Both the position numbers and the translations under genes were made by a program. The notes under the pieces are model-generated. The model had not been told where the DNA came from. It worked only from the letters and a program-made list of their open reading frames with translations, and did not search any database. 64,000 nt of DNA from Phaseolus vulgaris. Its lineage: Eukaryota > Streptophyta > Magnoliopsida > Fabales > Fabaceae. The stretch is from contig NC_023757.2 of the NCBI RefSeq assembly GCF_000499845.2, positions 40,841,162-40,905,161 of the forward strand, given 5' to 3'. Positions 36,481 through 47,823 of this stretch are shown piece by piece. Each line of letters starts with the position of its first letter. Position 1 is the first letter of the stretch.

Positions 36481-38498
36481 TATACAAGTACACAACTTCT
36501 ATTTTAATATAGAATTTGTGTTTTCATGAGTTATTATTTTTAAATCAAATTTTTAAAATACAACTTATTTATTAATTTTTTAAATATTTACTTATTTTGG
36601 TAATCTTAAAAAAACATACTAAAAAAACATACTAAAAAACATACTATTTAATTTTGTGAAAAAATCATAAACAATCATCTATTTAGATTTAAATTATGTA
36701 AAATATATTTGATTAAACATTCTAAAAATATGTTTTTCCATCAACTTGAAATATAAGGAAAAAAATATTAGGTAAATATTTCAGTGTGTGAACACTTATA
36801 TGAACGTTTATATTATTTTTGTGTACATGTGCAAACGTTTGGGCTATTGACGAAGATAAATATAAAGAAATATTTGTTGTTTATATTATAAACATTTATT
36901 TTTGTTGCAAATCTTAGGGTTCTTGACGAAGATAAATATGAAGAAATGCTTGTTATTTGTATTAAAGGAGGGAAAAAATGGAATTACATAAAACGTGAAA
37001 AATGATTTACAAAAATATTCAAGTTGAAAATCAAATAAAACAACTGTTTTTCTTATTTTTTTTCCAAAAAAATATGTGAATTTTATTTTCTAGTTTTTAT
37101 AATATAAATAATTTTCAAAAGTAAAAATAAATAAATTTACATAAATTTTAATTTTAAAAAAAATTATGAATGTAAAATATAAATATTTGATTATGTTTGA
37201 TTTAGATGTTTGATTAAAAAATAATATATATATGATAAAAACAATTAAAGTTATTTAAAAAAAGTTTTTCAAAACATATAAGTTATATTACAAAATAAAA
37301 ATATTAAATATATTTATAATAAAATGAAAATACTATATATTTATAATAAAATAAAAATATTATATATTTATAAGAAAATAAAAATAATATATATTTATAA
37401 TAAAATGGAAATAATATATATTAAAAAAATTAATTACATTATAAAATTTATATACTTTTCTATAATATATAATTGATTATGTATATACATAATCATAGAT
37501 TAACTATCTATATAAATTTTATAATATAATTAATTATAATAATATAATAATAATAATAATAAATAATAATATAAATATTAAAAATATTAATATTTAAATT
37601 AATTTATAAAATAATAATAAAACTATAAATAATTATATTAATTAAAATAAATTTTTTAAATAATGATAATAAATATAAATTAAATAAATTGATAAAAAAT
37701 AAATAATAATATTATTATTATTAATTATTATTTTAATTTAATCAAATATTGAATAATAATAATTAATGAAAAAATATATTTATTTATATAAAATTAAATT
37801 TATATAATAATAATATTATTATTAATTATAAAAAATATATAAATAAATTAATTAGTTTTTTGTTAAGATGGAAGAGTAGATTTGTAATCTTAATATTTTA
37901 TTAATTAATTATTTAACGAAAAATAATTTATAAAATTTTAATTAACTAAAATCTAAATAAATAAAAACTTCTTACATTTAGATTAGGGAGAAGATGTGTG
38001 AGAATTTGAGAAAATAAATTTAAATTGATTTTTAAAAAAAGTTTGAAAAAAAAGTTAAGTTGTTTATATAACTGAATTTGTGTGAAAAATTTATTGAAAT
38101 TCGTAAGTGATAGGATGATTATGAGAGATTTTTTATTTTTTTTAAAAGGTTAAAAATATGAATTTATAAATTTATTTTTGTTTTTGTAGATTTCAGTTAA
38201 TTAAAAATATGTATTGAATGATTATTTTTTATATTTGAATTGTTTGTAATTAAAACATTACATTTTGTAATAAGAGCTGTCAGTGAAACAAATTTGAATT
38301 ATGTAAAATTGTTGAAATATAAAAAATTATTAAATAAAATAAATAATATTTTAATATTTATAAGTATAAAATTTAAATAAAAAATTATATTAAATTTAAA
38401 TAATAATAACAATATGTTTATATTTATTTTATAATAATAATAATAATAATAATAATTATATATATATTACAACATTAATATTATAATTTTATTATAAC

Positions 38499-38540
<42 letters not shown>

Positions 38541-40100
38541 TATTAAATATTTGTTAAAAATAAAAAATAAAATAAAAAATATATTATTTAATAAAAAAAT
38601 TAACCATTATTAATTTTTTTAGTTTATATTTATTATTTTTTAAAAATTTATTGAAATTATAATGTTTTATTTTATAAATTAACTCTAAATAATATTCTTA
38701 TTTTGTAAAATTTAACTTTTATATTAATAATATTTATAATTTTATTATTATTACTATATAAATATATTTATATTATTATTTATTTTATATTATATAATTA
38801 ATTATATTATAAAATGTATAACATAATCTATTATATATTATTAATAATTATAAAATTGTATGCATAAATTGTGTAATTATCATTATTTTTTACAACTTTA
38901 CTTATATAACATTTATAATATAATTAAAAAAATTAATTTTTAAAATATGTGTGATATAGGTTTTTTTGACTTTATTTACATTATTCAAAGTCAATATTAT
39001 TATTTTTCAACAAATGCGACACTTCCTTTTTTTACCCATAGTTCAAACACAGTACAAAGGTACCGTTAATGTTTTTTTTTTTTTATTAGGGAGTGAATTT
39101 AAGATAGGAGATTTGAGATGATTTAGGGAAAAAGTATAGAAAGGTACTGTTAATGTTTTTTTTTATTAGAGAGTGAATTTAAGGTAGGAGATTTGAGATT
39201 ATTTAGAGGAAATTATGAAAAAGTGTGAGATGATTTAGGGAAAAAGTATGAAAAAGGTACTGTTAATGTTTTTTTTTAATAGAGTGAATTTAAGGTAGGA
39301 GATTTGAGATTATTCAGAGGAAATTATGAAAAAGTGTGAGGTTGTTTGAATTAAAGTAAATATAATAGTAGAAAAAATTTATGAGTGATTGATAGGTGTA
39401 ATTGAAATTATATTTTTTAATTGATAAAAATATAAATTTATAAATTTACTCTTATATTTAAAAATTATTTTGATTCATTTATTTATAAATTATAATTATT
39501 TTTAATTAAAATATTTTTCTATTGAAATATTATTTTTGATAATGTGTTAAAGTCAACTTTAGAAAAAATACAAAATAATATAAAATTTGATAAAAAATAT
39601 TTAAATATTTATAATAATAAATATTTGATAAAAAAATATTTTTATATTAAATAACATTATTATATTTATCTTATTTTTTATAATTATTATATAATTTATT
39701 TTTTATTATTAAAATATATTTTTTATTATTATTATTTATATTTATAATATAATATATATATTATGATTAGTTATGTTATTTTATAATAATTATTTTTTTT
39801 ATAATTTTTATTATATTTGAATTGTAATCCTATTTTAAATAAAAATAATAATAATCTAAGTTTAAAATAAAGACTAGTTAAGTAAATTATAAATAATTAA
39901 TTATATATATATATAAACTTCTTCATAATTCTTTTCTAAAACGTAAAAAAAAATTAAACGTGTATAACTGTTCTCATTTTTTCGTGTTTTTTATTATTTA
40001 TAAAAAAAAATCATATTTTTCACTTATGCGCATTAAACATTTACTTTTTCTCGTCAAAAAACAAACTATGCCTAAATGATGCAAACGGGTTCAAAGGTGA
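36481..40100. other. 3.6-kb AT-rich desert with simple repeats
   Basis: Nearly all A and T, dominated by ataata, tattta and aaaatt words. It includes (ATT)n and (TAA)n microsatellites (about 38428-38456 and 38499-38536) and two blocks of a less AT-rich G-containing motif (37975-38170 and 39059-39360). No coding potential. It could act as a scaffold/matrix attachment region, but that is speculation from base composition. Confidence 0.7.
39059..39345. repeat. Three-copy imperfect tandem repeat in the AT desert
   Basis: ggtac(c/t)gttaatgttttttt begins at 39059, 39143 and 39256. Each copy continues with gtgaatttaag(g/a)taggaga and tttgagat(g/t)att. Spacing varies (84, 113). The unit resembles motifs at 37975-38170 and, inverted, at 55390-55570. 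Confidence 0.75.
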
Positions 40101-40179
40101 TGTACACAATAAGGAAAAGGTGGAGACTTTTGAACTTCCAAAATTATAGGTTGTGAATAAAAGGGTATCAGAGAAAAAT

Positions 40180-40420
40180 TGAAAAAGGTTTTCATTTACA
40201 GAGGCAATAAGAAAACATTTGAATACATGGGATCATTTGTGGCAGATAAGAAACTCAAAATTTATTAAAAGAGTATTTTACATAAAGCCCTAAAAGGGGT
40301 ATAAATACATGGGATGCAAAGAGATAGCAAACGATAGACATAACAAAAAAAACTAAAACTGGAAAGAGAAATAGGTCTAACATTCCAAAAGCTGAAAATA
40401 AAAGATTTTCTCCACACCTC
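40180..40420 (-). repeat. Probable 3' LTR of the second copia element
   Basis: Collinear with 51215-51470 (for example ataagaaaaca.ttgaat, gataagaaact, tataaatac.tggg.tgcaaagag, aaactggaaagagaaatagg), with many substitutions and small indels, so the insertion is old. Confidence 0.65.
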
Positions 40421-40449
40421 AAACTAGGAATAAATGTCTTTTATTCTTA

Positions 40450-42594
40450 GCTTGGAAAAGATAATGTTGTATTGAGTAGTGGGTGGAGGCTTAGTGAAAA
40501 ACTTTGCTGCTTGTAAGAAGGAAGGAATTGGAAGAAGTTTGAAAAGGCCTGTGTTGAGTTTCTCCCTAAAAACATGACAGTCAATCTCAATGTGTTTGGT
40601 TTATTCGTAGAAGACCTGATTGTGAGCATTCTGGATGGCAACTTGGTTATCACAATAGAGAAGGGTTGGTTGTTGATGTTGAATGTGTAAATCATGCAGC
40701 AGGTATGTTATCCATTGAAGCTCACAAGTGGTTGCAGCAAGGGCACATTATTCTGCCTCAGATGAGCTCCTGGATATGGTTTGTTGTTTCTTGGATTTCC
40801 AAGATATGAGAGACTCCCCCAAATATATAGAAAAACCAGTTATGGATTTGCGAGTTTCAGGGCATGTAGCCCAATCAAAATCACTATATGCTTTTAATTG
40901 AATAGGAGATTTATTGTGTAAGAATATACATGTGTCGGGAGTTCGTTTAAGATAGCGAAGAATGCACATTGTTGCCTGATGATGCTCATTGGTTGGGGGT
41001 GTGAGACGAACTAACTGAGGTGATTAACTGAGAAGGAGATGTCAGGTCGGGTGTTGATCAGATAAATGAGACGTCCTGTCAGACGTTTGTAAGTAGTGGA
41101 TTATGCGTCTCCAAGGGGAATGCCTTTTGTGGTTGAGAGTTTGGTATTATGAAGCATTGGTGTAGGAGCATGAGGACATCCCAACATGCCACTATCTTTT
41201 AGTAGGTCCATAATGTACTTTCATTGACTTAAGTGAATGCAGTGGCATTACAAGCCACTTTAATGCCCATAAAATAAGTTAAATCACCACGATTTTTAAT
41301 ATGAAAAAAATTATATAACAAACCAGTGATGGTAGATATTTCCATAGGATTAGTCCTAATGAGAATAATGTCATCCACATAGACCAACAATGTCGTGGTG
41401 TGTTTGCCATCATATTTCAAAAATAAAGAATGGTCAACATTTGAGATTTTGTAAATTGTATGAAATAAAAAGTTTGAGAGTTTAGCATACCATTATTTAC
41501 CTACTTGTTTGAGGCCATAAAGAGATTTCTTGAGGCGACAAACAAGATTGGGAGAAGAGAATGGAAAACCTGAAGGCAATTGCATGTAAACTTCTTCATC
41601 TAGGTCTCCATGTAGGAAGACATTATTCACATCAAGTTGCTTGAGTGTCCAATTTTGAGTTGTTGCTAGAGAAAGGAGTAGACGTAGGGTAGTTAACTTT
41701 GCTATAGAAGCAAAGATGTCTAAGAAGTCTAGACCTTCAATTTGATTGTACCATTTTGCTACCAAGCGGGCTTTGTAGCATTCAATAGAACCATCTGCAT
41801 GATGCTTGACTTTATTGACCCATTTACACCCAATTGTTATTTTTCCATAAGGAAGTTTGGTCAAGGACCATGTGTCACTATTTTGGAGTGCTTGCAATTC
41901 TTCCTTCATAGATTGGATCCAATGTGGGTATAAGACACCTTCCTCGTAATTTCGAGGTTCCTCAACATAAGAGATTAACATTATTATATTTTTTAAATGC
42001 TTGGATAAAGAATTGTAATTTAAAAAGGAATGAATAGAATGTTTAGTACTTACAGTATTATTGCTGAAGTTTGGCATATCAAAATCTTAGAGATAAGCAT
42101 AGGGCCTTCTGTTGCGGGTAGATATTCTAGGAGAGACAATTATAGTCTCACTTTGCTAAACATTAGTATCAATCTCAAAAATATTATCAGAAAAACTATT
42201 ATCAATACTTTCAGTGTGCATATGAAAATCATCATGAGTCTGGACATAATTTTGAGGAATGGGTAAAGAAAGGCTGCTTGAATAATTATTTTGAATATGT
42301 TTTGAATGATAGGGAAAAGAGTTTTCAAAAAAGATAACATTTCTTGACAAATCTATCTTAAGATTTAAAAACAAGAAACTTTTTGTGTTTGATTTGAAAC
42401 CAAGAAAAACACTTGGAACAACGCGACTGTCTAGCATTTTTGTTGTGAGCGAGGATAGTTGAAGAATAACACAAACACCCAAAAACACGAATAGAATAAA
42501 TTTTACAAACCTTTTTATGCATTTTTTCACCATAGGAGTAACATTATTAAGTAGCGGAGTAGGCATACAATTAATAAGAAAAACAACATGTTGT
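40450..42594 (-). pseudogene. Copia integrase C-terminus, reverse transcriptase and RNase H, broken
   Basis: Read on the minus strand. Integrase tail and chromodomain-like segment with VFLGFKSNTK (42594-42156), then reverse transcriptase with GCKWVNKVK, YKARLVAK, LDVNNVFLHGDL and SLYGLKQ (42077-41493). The YVDDIIL active-site motif follows after an in-frame stop (41420-41229), then RNase H with YSDFDWA.. and SKKQQTISRSSSEAE (40969-40748). Several stops and frameshifts separate the pieces. The catalytic DD pair is still readable but the frame is not continuous. Confidence 0.85.
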
Positions 42595-42599
42595 ACAAC

Positions 42600-43728
42600 T
42601 GATAGCTGTCGTTTTGCTGTCAAATTAATATGATTCTAGCGTAGACTTCTCTAACACTAGAGAGATGATAGTATAATTGTGGACAAATGTCCCCAAGTCG
42701 TCTCCCAACGAATCCAATAGTAAAATCAGTTGATTAGGGTTTAAAATCTATCTGCAGACAATAAAAGTTAGCAATAACAATAAAGATAAAAAGGGGGTTT
42801 GAGATAGTTGTGCAAAAAATATAAAAGAGATTAAAATAGCAAATAAAAAGCGGTTGATCCCTAGTTCTTCCACCATTAAATTCTTCACAGGTTCTCTAAA
42901 GATTAATCTTTTCTCAATCCTCCAACAGAGCTAAACCAGATTGAACATGCGCCGATCTGATTCAACTGAAACTCACCAGTAAAGCATGCGTCTACTGGTT
43001 TAATCAATACCCACTTTGTTCCATGCGTATACTCCATGGGAATGCTTACCTCCTCTCCCTTGAATCATGCGCCCAAGAAATTAATTAGAACAATGCGAAC
43101 TAACTAAGAAACCAAAGTTTAAGATAAGGAAGACTCTCAATTATGCGTTCAAGTACAACCTCTCACAAAAACTAGTTTTCCAGGAGATTAGACAATAAAA
43201 ACAACTACTATAGAGACTTAAAAATCAAAACTTGTATAGAACAAAACAAAAGAATTACAAAGAAGAAAATAAACTAAGAAAACCCTATGAAGCTCTCTTT
43301 TCTCCTTGATGCTTGTGTCCTTTTATAGGCTTTTCACCTCCAAGGATCTTGAGAGAATATTGTAGTTTATATTTTGTTAACCGTTTCCAAGTTTCTATCT
43401 TTCCATAATTCTTGTATTTTGCAGAAGATTTGCTTCCAATTCTGTTTCTGAGATATTGTAGATTTTATTTTCTCTTTCTTCTCCTCAAAATTTGTTTCCT
43501 GTTTTGGTTCAAGAAGCAACTTGGACTTTTGCATATTTGGCCCATTCACAAAGGTAGATGCTTCCTCTGGATAATTTACTCTAAAAACACAAAATTAACA
43601 ATAATAATAGTTAAGGCCCAAATAAACCCAATTATAAGAATATTAATTAAAACAATGGATTTATTTATTATTATAGTCCAATAATCTATGAATAAGGCTA
43701 GTGAGTGTGAATAAATATATGCTCATCA
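42600..43728 (-). repeat. 3' LTR of the young element (1129 bp)
   Basis: Identical to the other LTR except two substitutions (in ttatgcgttcaag versus tcatgcgttcaag, and aactactatag versus aactgctatag) and lack of 69 bp that the 5' LTR has at about 48470-48540. On the minus strand a TATA motif cctataaaagg lies at about 43318-43329. Confidence 0.92.
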
Positions 43729-43746
43729 AATACCCCCACACTTATC
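43729..43746 (-). other. Polypurine tract of the young element
   Basis: On the minus strand, aagtgtgggggtatt directly precedes the TGATGAGC start of the 3' LTR, the expected place and composition for plus-strand priming. Confidence 0.75.
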
Positions 43747-45143
43747 CTTTTGCACTCCCGGGCAAAGCACTCTAAGGTTTAAAAAGAAAAGAAAAACAAT
43801 GCAAATAACAAATAACAAATTCTAAGAATGCATAATGGCAAACATGATATAATTTCAAGAAATTAAGGAATCAAGAAAAATGTGAATGGAAATTTGTATA
43901 TTTTAATATACAAGCAGGTAATTGAAATCGAAGGTTGAATCAAAATTGACAGAACTTCACTGGACACTCTCCAACTCTCAGTGTTTATTAGGGTTTGTAT
44001 TTACACTCAGCACCCATGCAGACAAAGACTACCATATGCTTAGCAAGACTCTAATATTCATAACAATCGAAAAAAACATGCAATCAAAGATCAAGAGGAC
44101 TTCATAAGGGATGTAATGAGGCTAAGGTAAAGGTAGGTAAAAGGGGAAAAAAGGCTTAAAACCATAGAAAAACAAAGGAGCAATGGTGGGTAGGTCTAAA
44201 AACAAGTGTAAGTATTTATGACAATTCAACTCCTCTTTTTATTTCAAGATATAATTTTTTTTCATATGGTAGACAGTCAATCCAATGTATTAGATGATCC
44301 ACTCTTATTTTATTTATTTTGCTTTGCTTTTCTTTTTCTTGATGTTTTCATTTTTTGTCTTACCCCTTTCCCTTTTTTTCTTTTCTTTTTTCTTTAAAAC
44401 TGAAGAGGTAAACTATGAAAATGAGATACACCCCACACTTATTCAAAAACCTATTCCCAAATAATTTCAACGCTCCTTCATCTTCTAAGGTAGGGACAAA
44501 CATGATTTTTCTGTTTTGAGGCTTGCAATGAGGGTTAAAAATAAGAAAAAGGCTATAGGCTCAAGGGGTTAACAAATGGATTATCATAAAGGTAGGCTAA
44601 TATGGCTAGTGGGTTAATTTAAACAAAGAATGCCTCTATCATATCAATTCATGCACGTAAATCACAATTGTAAAACAAAGAATCAAGCTAAGTTCTAGAG
44701 TATAAGCAAACATGAGTAAAAACACACTAAAAAGAGTATTAAATGATATATCAATTAAGGCTCAAAACTCACTAGGGACATTCTATCAAAAGATTCAACC
44801 CAAAATTTCTCATAACCAACTTATTTATCAATTTTTAAGAAAATCAAACAACAAAGATCAAGAAACCAAGATTTTCAAGAATTATAAAACATGTCAGCCA
44901 TTAGACAATCCTAAAGAACTTATTTATTTTAACAAAAGCAAAAAGAAATTCAAACAAATAAAAGAAAAACAAAAAACACAAAAACAAATCAACAAAAGAT
45001 AAATCCTAAACTATCATTCTCCTCCCCCACACTTAAATCATACATTGTCCTCAATGTAAAATCAATAAATAAATGTGTATAATAAAAGTGAGAGAAGAAG
45101 TACTCCCTCATTCAGCTTGAGGGAAGTGGCAGTTGCAGCTGTT
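43747..45143 (-). other. Internal non-coding region of the young element (3' part)
   Basis: 1.4 kb between the ORF stop and the polypurine tract. AT-rich, with no pol-like motif in any frame. A T-rich stretch at about 44290-44400 and A-rich sequence at 44700-45000 dominate. This is where an autonomous relative would carry pol, so the region is replaced or deleted. Confidence 0.6.
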
Positions 45144-46952
45144 TCAACCATCCCCTTTACAATACAAGCCAAGACTCTTCATCCATAGTGGTGTAGAAAC
45201 ACTGTCAACTGGATCGTCTAACCAAAGCATGCAGTACCTTGGTAAACTATGTAACAAAAATATTATGTTGAAGAAGCCTAGTGGATGGAACTGGGGTAGG
45301 TCTGGAGGCCGTGTGAAATGGTACAGTTTCTTCCATGAATGGATGATGGTACTTTCTAGAGTATAGATGGAAGACAAAAATTTATTCATCATAGACGATC
45401 TGATATGGTTAGTTGTTTGAGGATCGTCTAAGGGTGGTGGTCTAAGGCTAGACAGTCTAGCTAGAGTAGACGATCTAGTTGGGGTGGGAGATGGAATGAA
45501 ATGTAAGTTAAGAGGTGGTGGTGGCTGGTAAAGGCTGCTTTCAAACGTTCCAATTATGGTAGAAGGTGTAGCCAGTGGAGATGATGGAATGAGTGATATG
45601 GGCTTCACCTTAAATAATGGAGGTTGTACTCTTTGAAGCTTTAAGGATGGAAGAATAATATCATCTTCTTCTCCACTAGCAGTGTCTACTTGAAGGACGG
45701 GTAACATTTGCTCTTCCTCTTCTTGTATTACCTCCAAAACTATGTTAGAGCCATCTGCTAGTGCACAATCTTGTTCAGTAGATTCAGCAAATATAACAGC
45801 ATCAACAACTTCTCTATCAAGACCTGTATCACAAGAGTTAGTGCATTCTATCTCAACATTTGTACATTTAATTGGATTGGAGAAGTTAAAATCTCCTAGA
45901 AACTCAAGCACATTTTCATCCTTAGTGTTTATGTGATGCACTAAATGATCTTCACATGTCACAACTTTTAATTCCTCATGATTTAGCAATGATTTCTCCT
46001 CCATCAGTAGAGGTTGGACAGTAGCATTCAATGGTGTAGCAATCTTAGGTTCAGCTAGCTCAACTTCATGCAAATCATTCGGATTAACTTTAAAAACAGT
46101 TGATATGCCCCACTTCTTTTCGAGAGTGTCTATGGCAGAGGTAGGTGCTTCAAGGTTAGACATTCCATCAGTGTCTGGAAGAGTTATATCTGGATCATGA
46201 GGTGATTTCATCTCTTGAACATAATCTGCAATCTCTCCAATCATTTGATCAGTTTTCTCTCTTCTTGCTATAACATCAGCCTCCTTTTGCATTAGAATTT
46301 TTTTAGCCTCCCATTCTTGATCATATTTCATGTTCATCTCCTCCATCCGCCTCACCAACTCCTCTAAAGTTGGTTCTTCCTTTTGAATTGCAATTTTTTT
46401 AGCCACCCATTCTTGATCATATTTCATGTTGACCTCCTTTATTTGCCTTGGTTCTTCCTTTTGAATTGCAATTTTTTCAGCCGTCCATTCTTGAAATTTT
46501 GTGTTACTCTCCGTCATTTTCCTCATCAACTCCTCTAAAGTTGGTTCTTCAAGATTACGAGGAGTATTATCAGTTTGCACAAATGGTTGAAAAGATGTTT
46601 GACTTTCATCAAAATAGTTTTGCTGATAATATGATTGTTGTTGAGGTTGCTCATAAGGCGGTTGACAGTATGGATTATAACATTGAGGCTGCTGAAAGTG
46701 AGGTTCACATTGTTGTAGAGGCTGTTCATATTGCTGATAATATGAATTATAATGTTGAGGCGGTTGAAAGTAGGGTTCACATTGCTGCAAAGGCTGCTCA
46801 CATTGTTGATAATATGAATTATAATTTTGAGGCTGTTGAAAGTAGGGTTCACATTGTTGTAAAAGCTGCTTATAAAACTGTGAAGATTGCTGCAAATATG
46901 GCTCACAATGATTATCATAATTGTAAATTTGTTCAGCTAATTTCCTTTCCAT
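45144..46952 (-). CDS. Q/Y-rich retroelement ORF of unknown function (about 602-643 aa)
   Basis: The open frame runs from 47075; the more likely start is the ATG at 46952 (MERKLAEQIYNYDNH), after a leader unlike the rest. Order: a Gln/Tyr/Pro-rich stretch with three imperfect repeats of about 29 residues (QQCEPYFQQPQNYNSYY type); a charged, helical block with three imperfect repeats (EEPTLEELVRRMEEMNMKY and DQEWEAKKI types); an acidic middle region; and a Ser/Pro-rich tail with PLASPS-like and SLRPPPL stretches. No zinc knuckle, protease, reverse transcriptase or integrase motif. The helical PTLEEL block followed by a heptad-like stretch recalls the C-terminal part of Athila-type gag proteins, so a gag derivative is my best guess, weakly held. 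The frame is intact, consistent with the element's youth. Confidence 0.65.
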   Translation of the reverse strand: MERKLAEQIYNYDNHCEPYLQQSSQFYKQLLQQCEPYFQQPQNYNSYYQQCEQPLQQCEPYFQPPQHYNSYYQQYEQPLQQCEPHFQQPQCYNPYCQPPYEQPQQQSYYQQNYFDESQTSFQPFVQTDNTPRNLEEPTLEELMRKMTESNTKFQEWTAEKIAIQKEEPRQIKEVNMKYDQEWVAKKIAIQKEEPTLEELVRRMEEMNMKYDQEWEAKKILMQKEADVIARREKTDQMIGEIADYVQEMKSPHDPDITLPDTDGMSNLEAPTSAIDTLEKKWGISTVFKVNPNDLHEVELAEPKIATPLNATVQPLLMEEKSLLNHEELKVVTCEDHLVHHINTKDENVLEFLGDFNFSNPIKCTNVEIECTNSCDTGLDREVVDAVIFAESTEQDCALADGSNIVLEVIQEEEEQMLPVLQVDTASGEEDDIILPSLKLQRVQPPLFKVKPISLIPSSPLATPSTIIGTFESSLYQPPPPLNLHFIPSPTPTRSSTLARLSSLRPPPLDDPQTTNHIRSSMMNKFLSSIYTLESTIIHSWKKLYHFTRPPDLPQFHPLGFFNIIFLLHSLPRYCMLWLDDPVDSVSTPLWMKSLGLYCKGDG

Positions 46953-47159
46953 TTTAGAATTGAAAACAGGGGAGATATGTAATGGACACCAACACCTATT
47001 AGACGCCTCAGAGCAAACTTTTTTTTTAATTGAAAAGCAAACCAAGTAAACTCCCAGGAAAGAGAGGTGAGTCACAAGCGGACAAACTTAAAAACCAAGT
47101 CTTTCCTAGCCAGAGTCTTCCCTGAATTGCTTTCAATTTAAAAACTTAAAGAGTAGCAA

Positions 47160-47620
47160 CTGAAGTGTCTACCCTAAATGCAAAATCCTATAAAAATAAA
47201 AACTAATGCAAATGCTACACTTAATGCTTTAAAAAAAATAGTTAGAGAGAAAAAAAGAAAAAAGAAAAAAAATATTATGTAAAAATAAATAAAATATAGA
47301 AAATAAAAACAGTAAACAAAAACAAAAATAGAAATAAATAAAGATGACAAAACAAAACAAAAGAAATAACTAAAAAAAGAAAATATATAAAATAAAGGCA
47401 AAATAAGATAAAGATAAAAGATATAAAGGAATAAAATAAAAACAAAAAAAATAAAATAAAGATAAAAGATATATGACATAAAATAAAATCAAAACAAAAT
47501 AAAGATAAAAGATATAAAGAAAGAAAATAAAACAAATCAAAACAAAATAAAGATAAAAATATAAATATAAATAAAGAAAATAAAAACAAATCAAAATAAA
47601 ATAAAATAACAGATATCCTA
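47160..47620 (-). repeat. 5' leader of the young element, with A-rich 45-50-bp repeats
   Basis: Almost pure purine on the + strand. ataaagataaaagatata recurs at about 47408, 47456, 47499 and 47547. The part 47160-47430 is the segment also found in the foldback loop at 27446-27720. Confidence 0.7.
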
Positions 47621-47801
47621 AATATTGGATTTTTTATTTTTTTATTTTTTTATTTTATTTTTCGTTTTTTTTATTGCTATAATAAATAAATAAAAACTAA
47701 AAGGAAGAAAATAAAGGTTAAATATGCAGAAAAAAAAATTGGGAAAAAAAATAATTATGCAGATAAGAAAGAAAAACCTGATAACCAAAATCAAATTGAA
47801 T

Positions 47802-47819
47802 TCCCCGGCAACGGCGCCA
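47802..47819 (-). other. Primer-binding site complementary to tRNA-Asp
   Basis: The + strand reads tccccggcaacggcgcca, the 3' end of plant tRNA-Asp(GTC) including CCA; the element's sense (minus) strand is therefore TGGCGCCGTTGCCGGGGA. It lies 4 bases from the inner edge of the 5' LTR. This primer is typical of Athila-type and some other plant gypsy elements. Confidence 0.92.
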
Positions 47820-47823
47820 AATT

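Noticed and set aside
40295..40310. tataaatac motif in the copia LTRs as a plus-strand promoter
   Set aside because: The element's genes lie on the minus strand, where the same AT motif reads acceptably; no evidence for plus-strand initiation.
43367..43684. Identical small frames in both LTRs of the young element
   Set aside because: They repeat only because the LTRs are duplicates; no domain or start context supports coding.
46448..46957. Plus-strand 169-codon frame
   Set aside because: It is the reverse-strand shadow of the Q/Y-rich repeats of the retroelement ORF.
47174..47594. Overlapping minus-strand frames rich in F, L, Y and S
   Set aside because: They are the reverse strand of the A-rich leader repeats; composition alone yields the hydrophobic frames.
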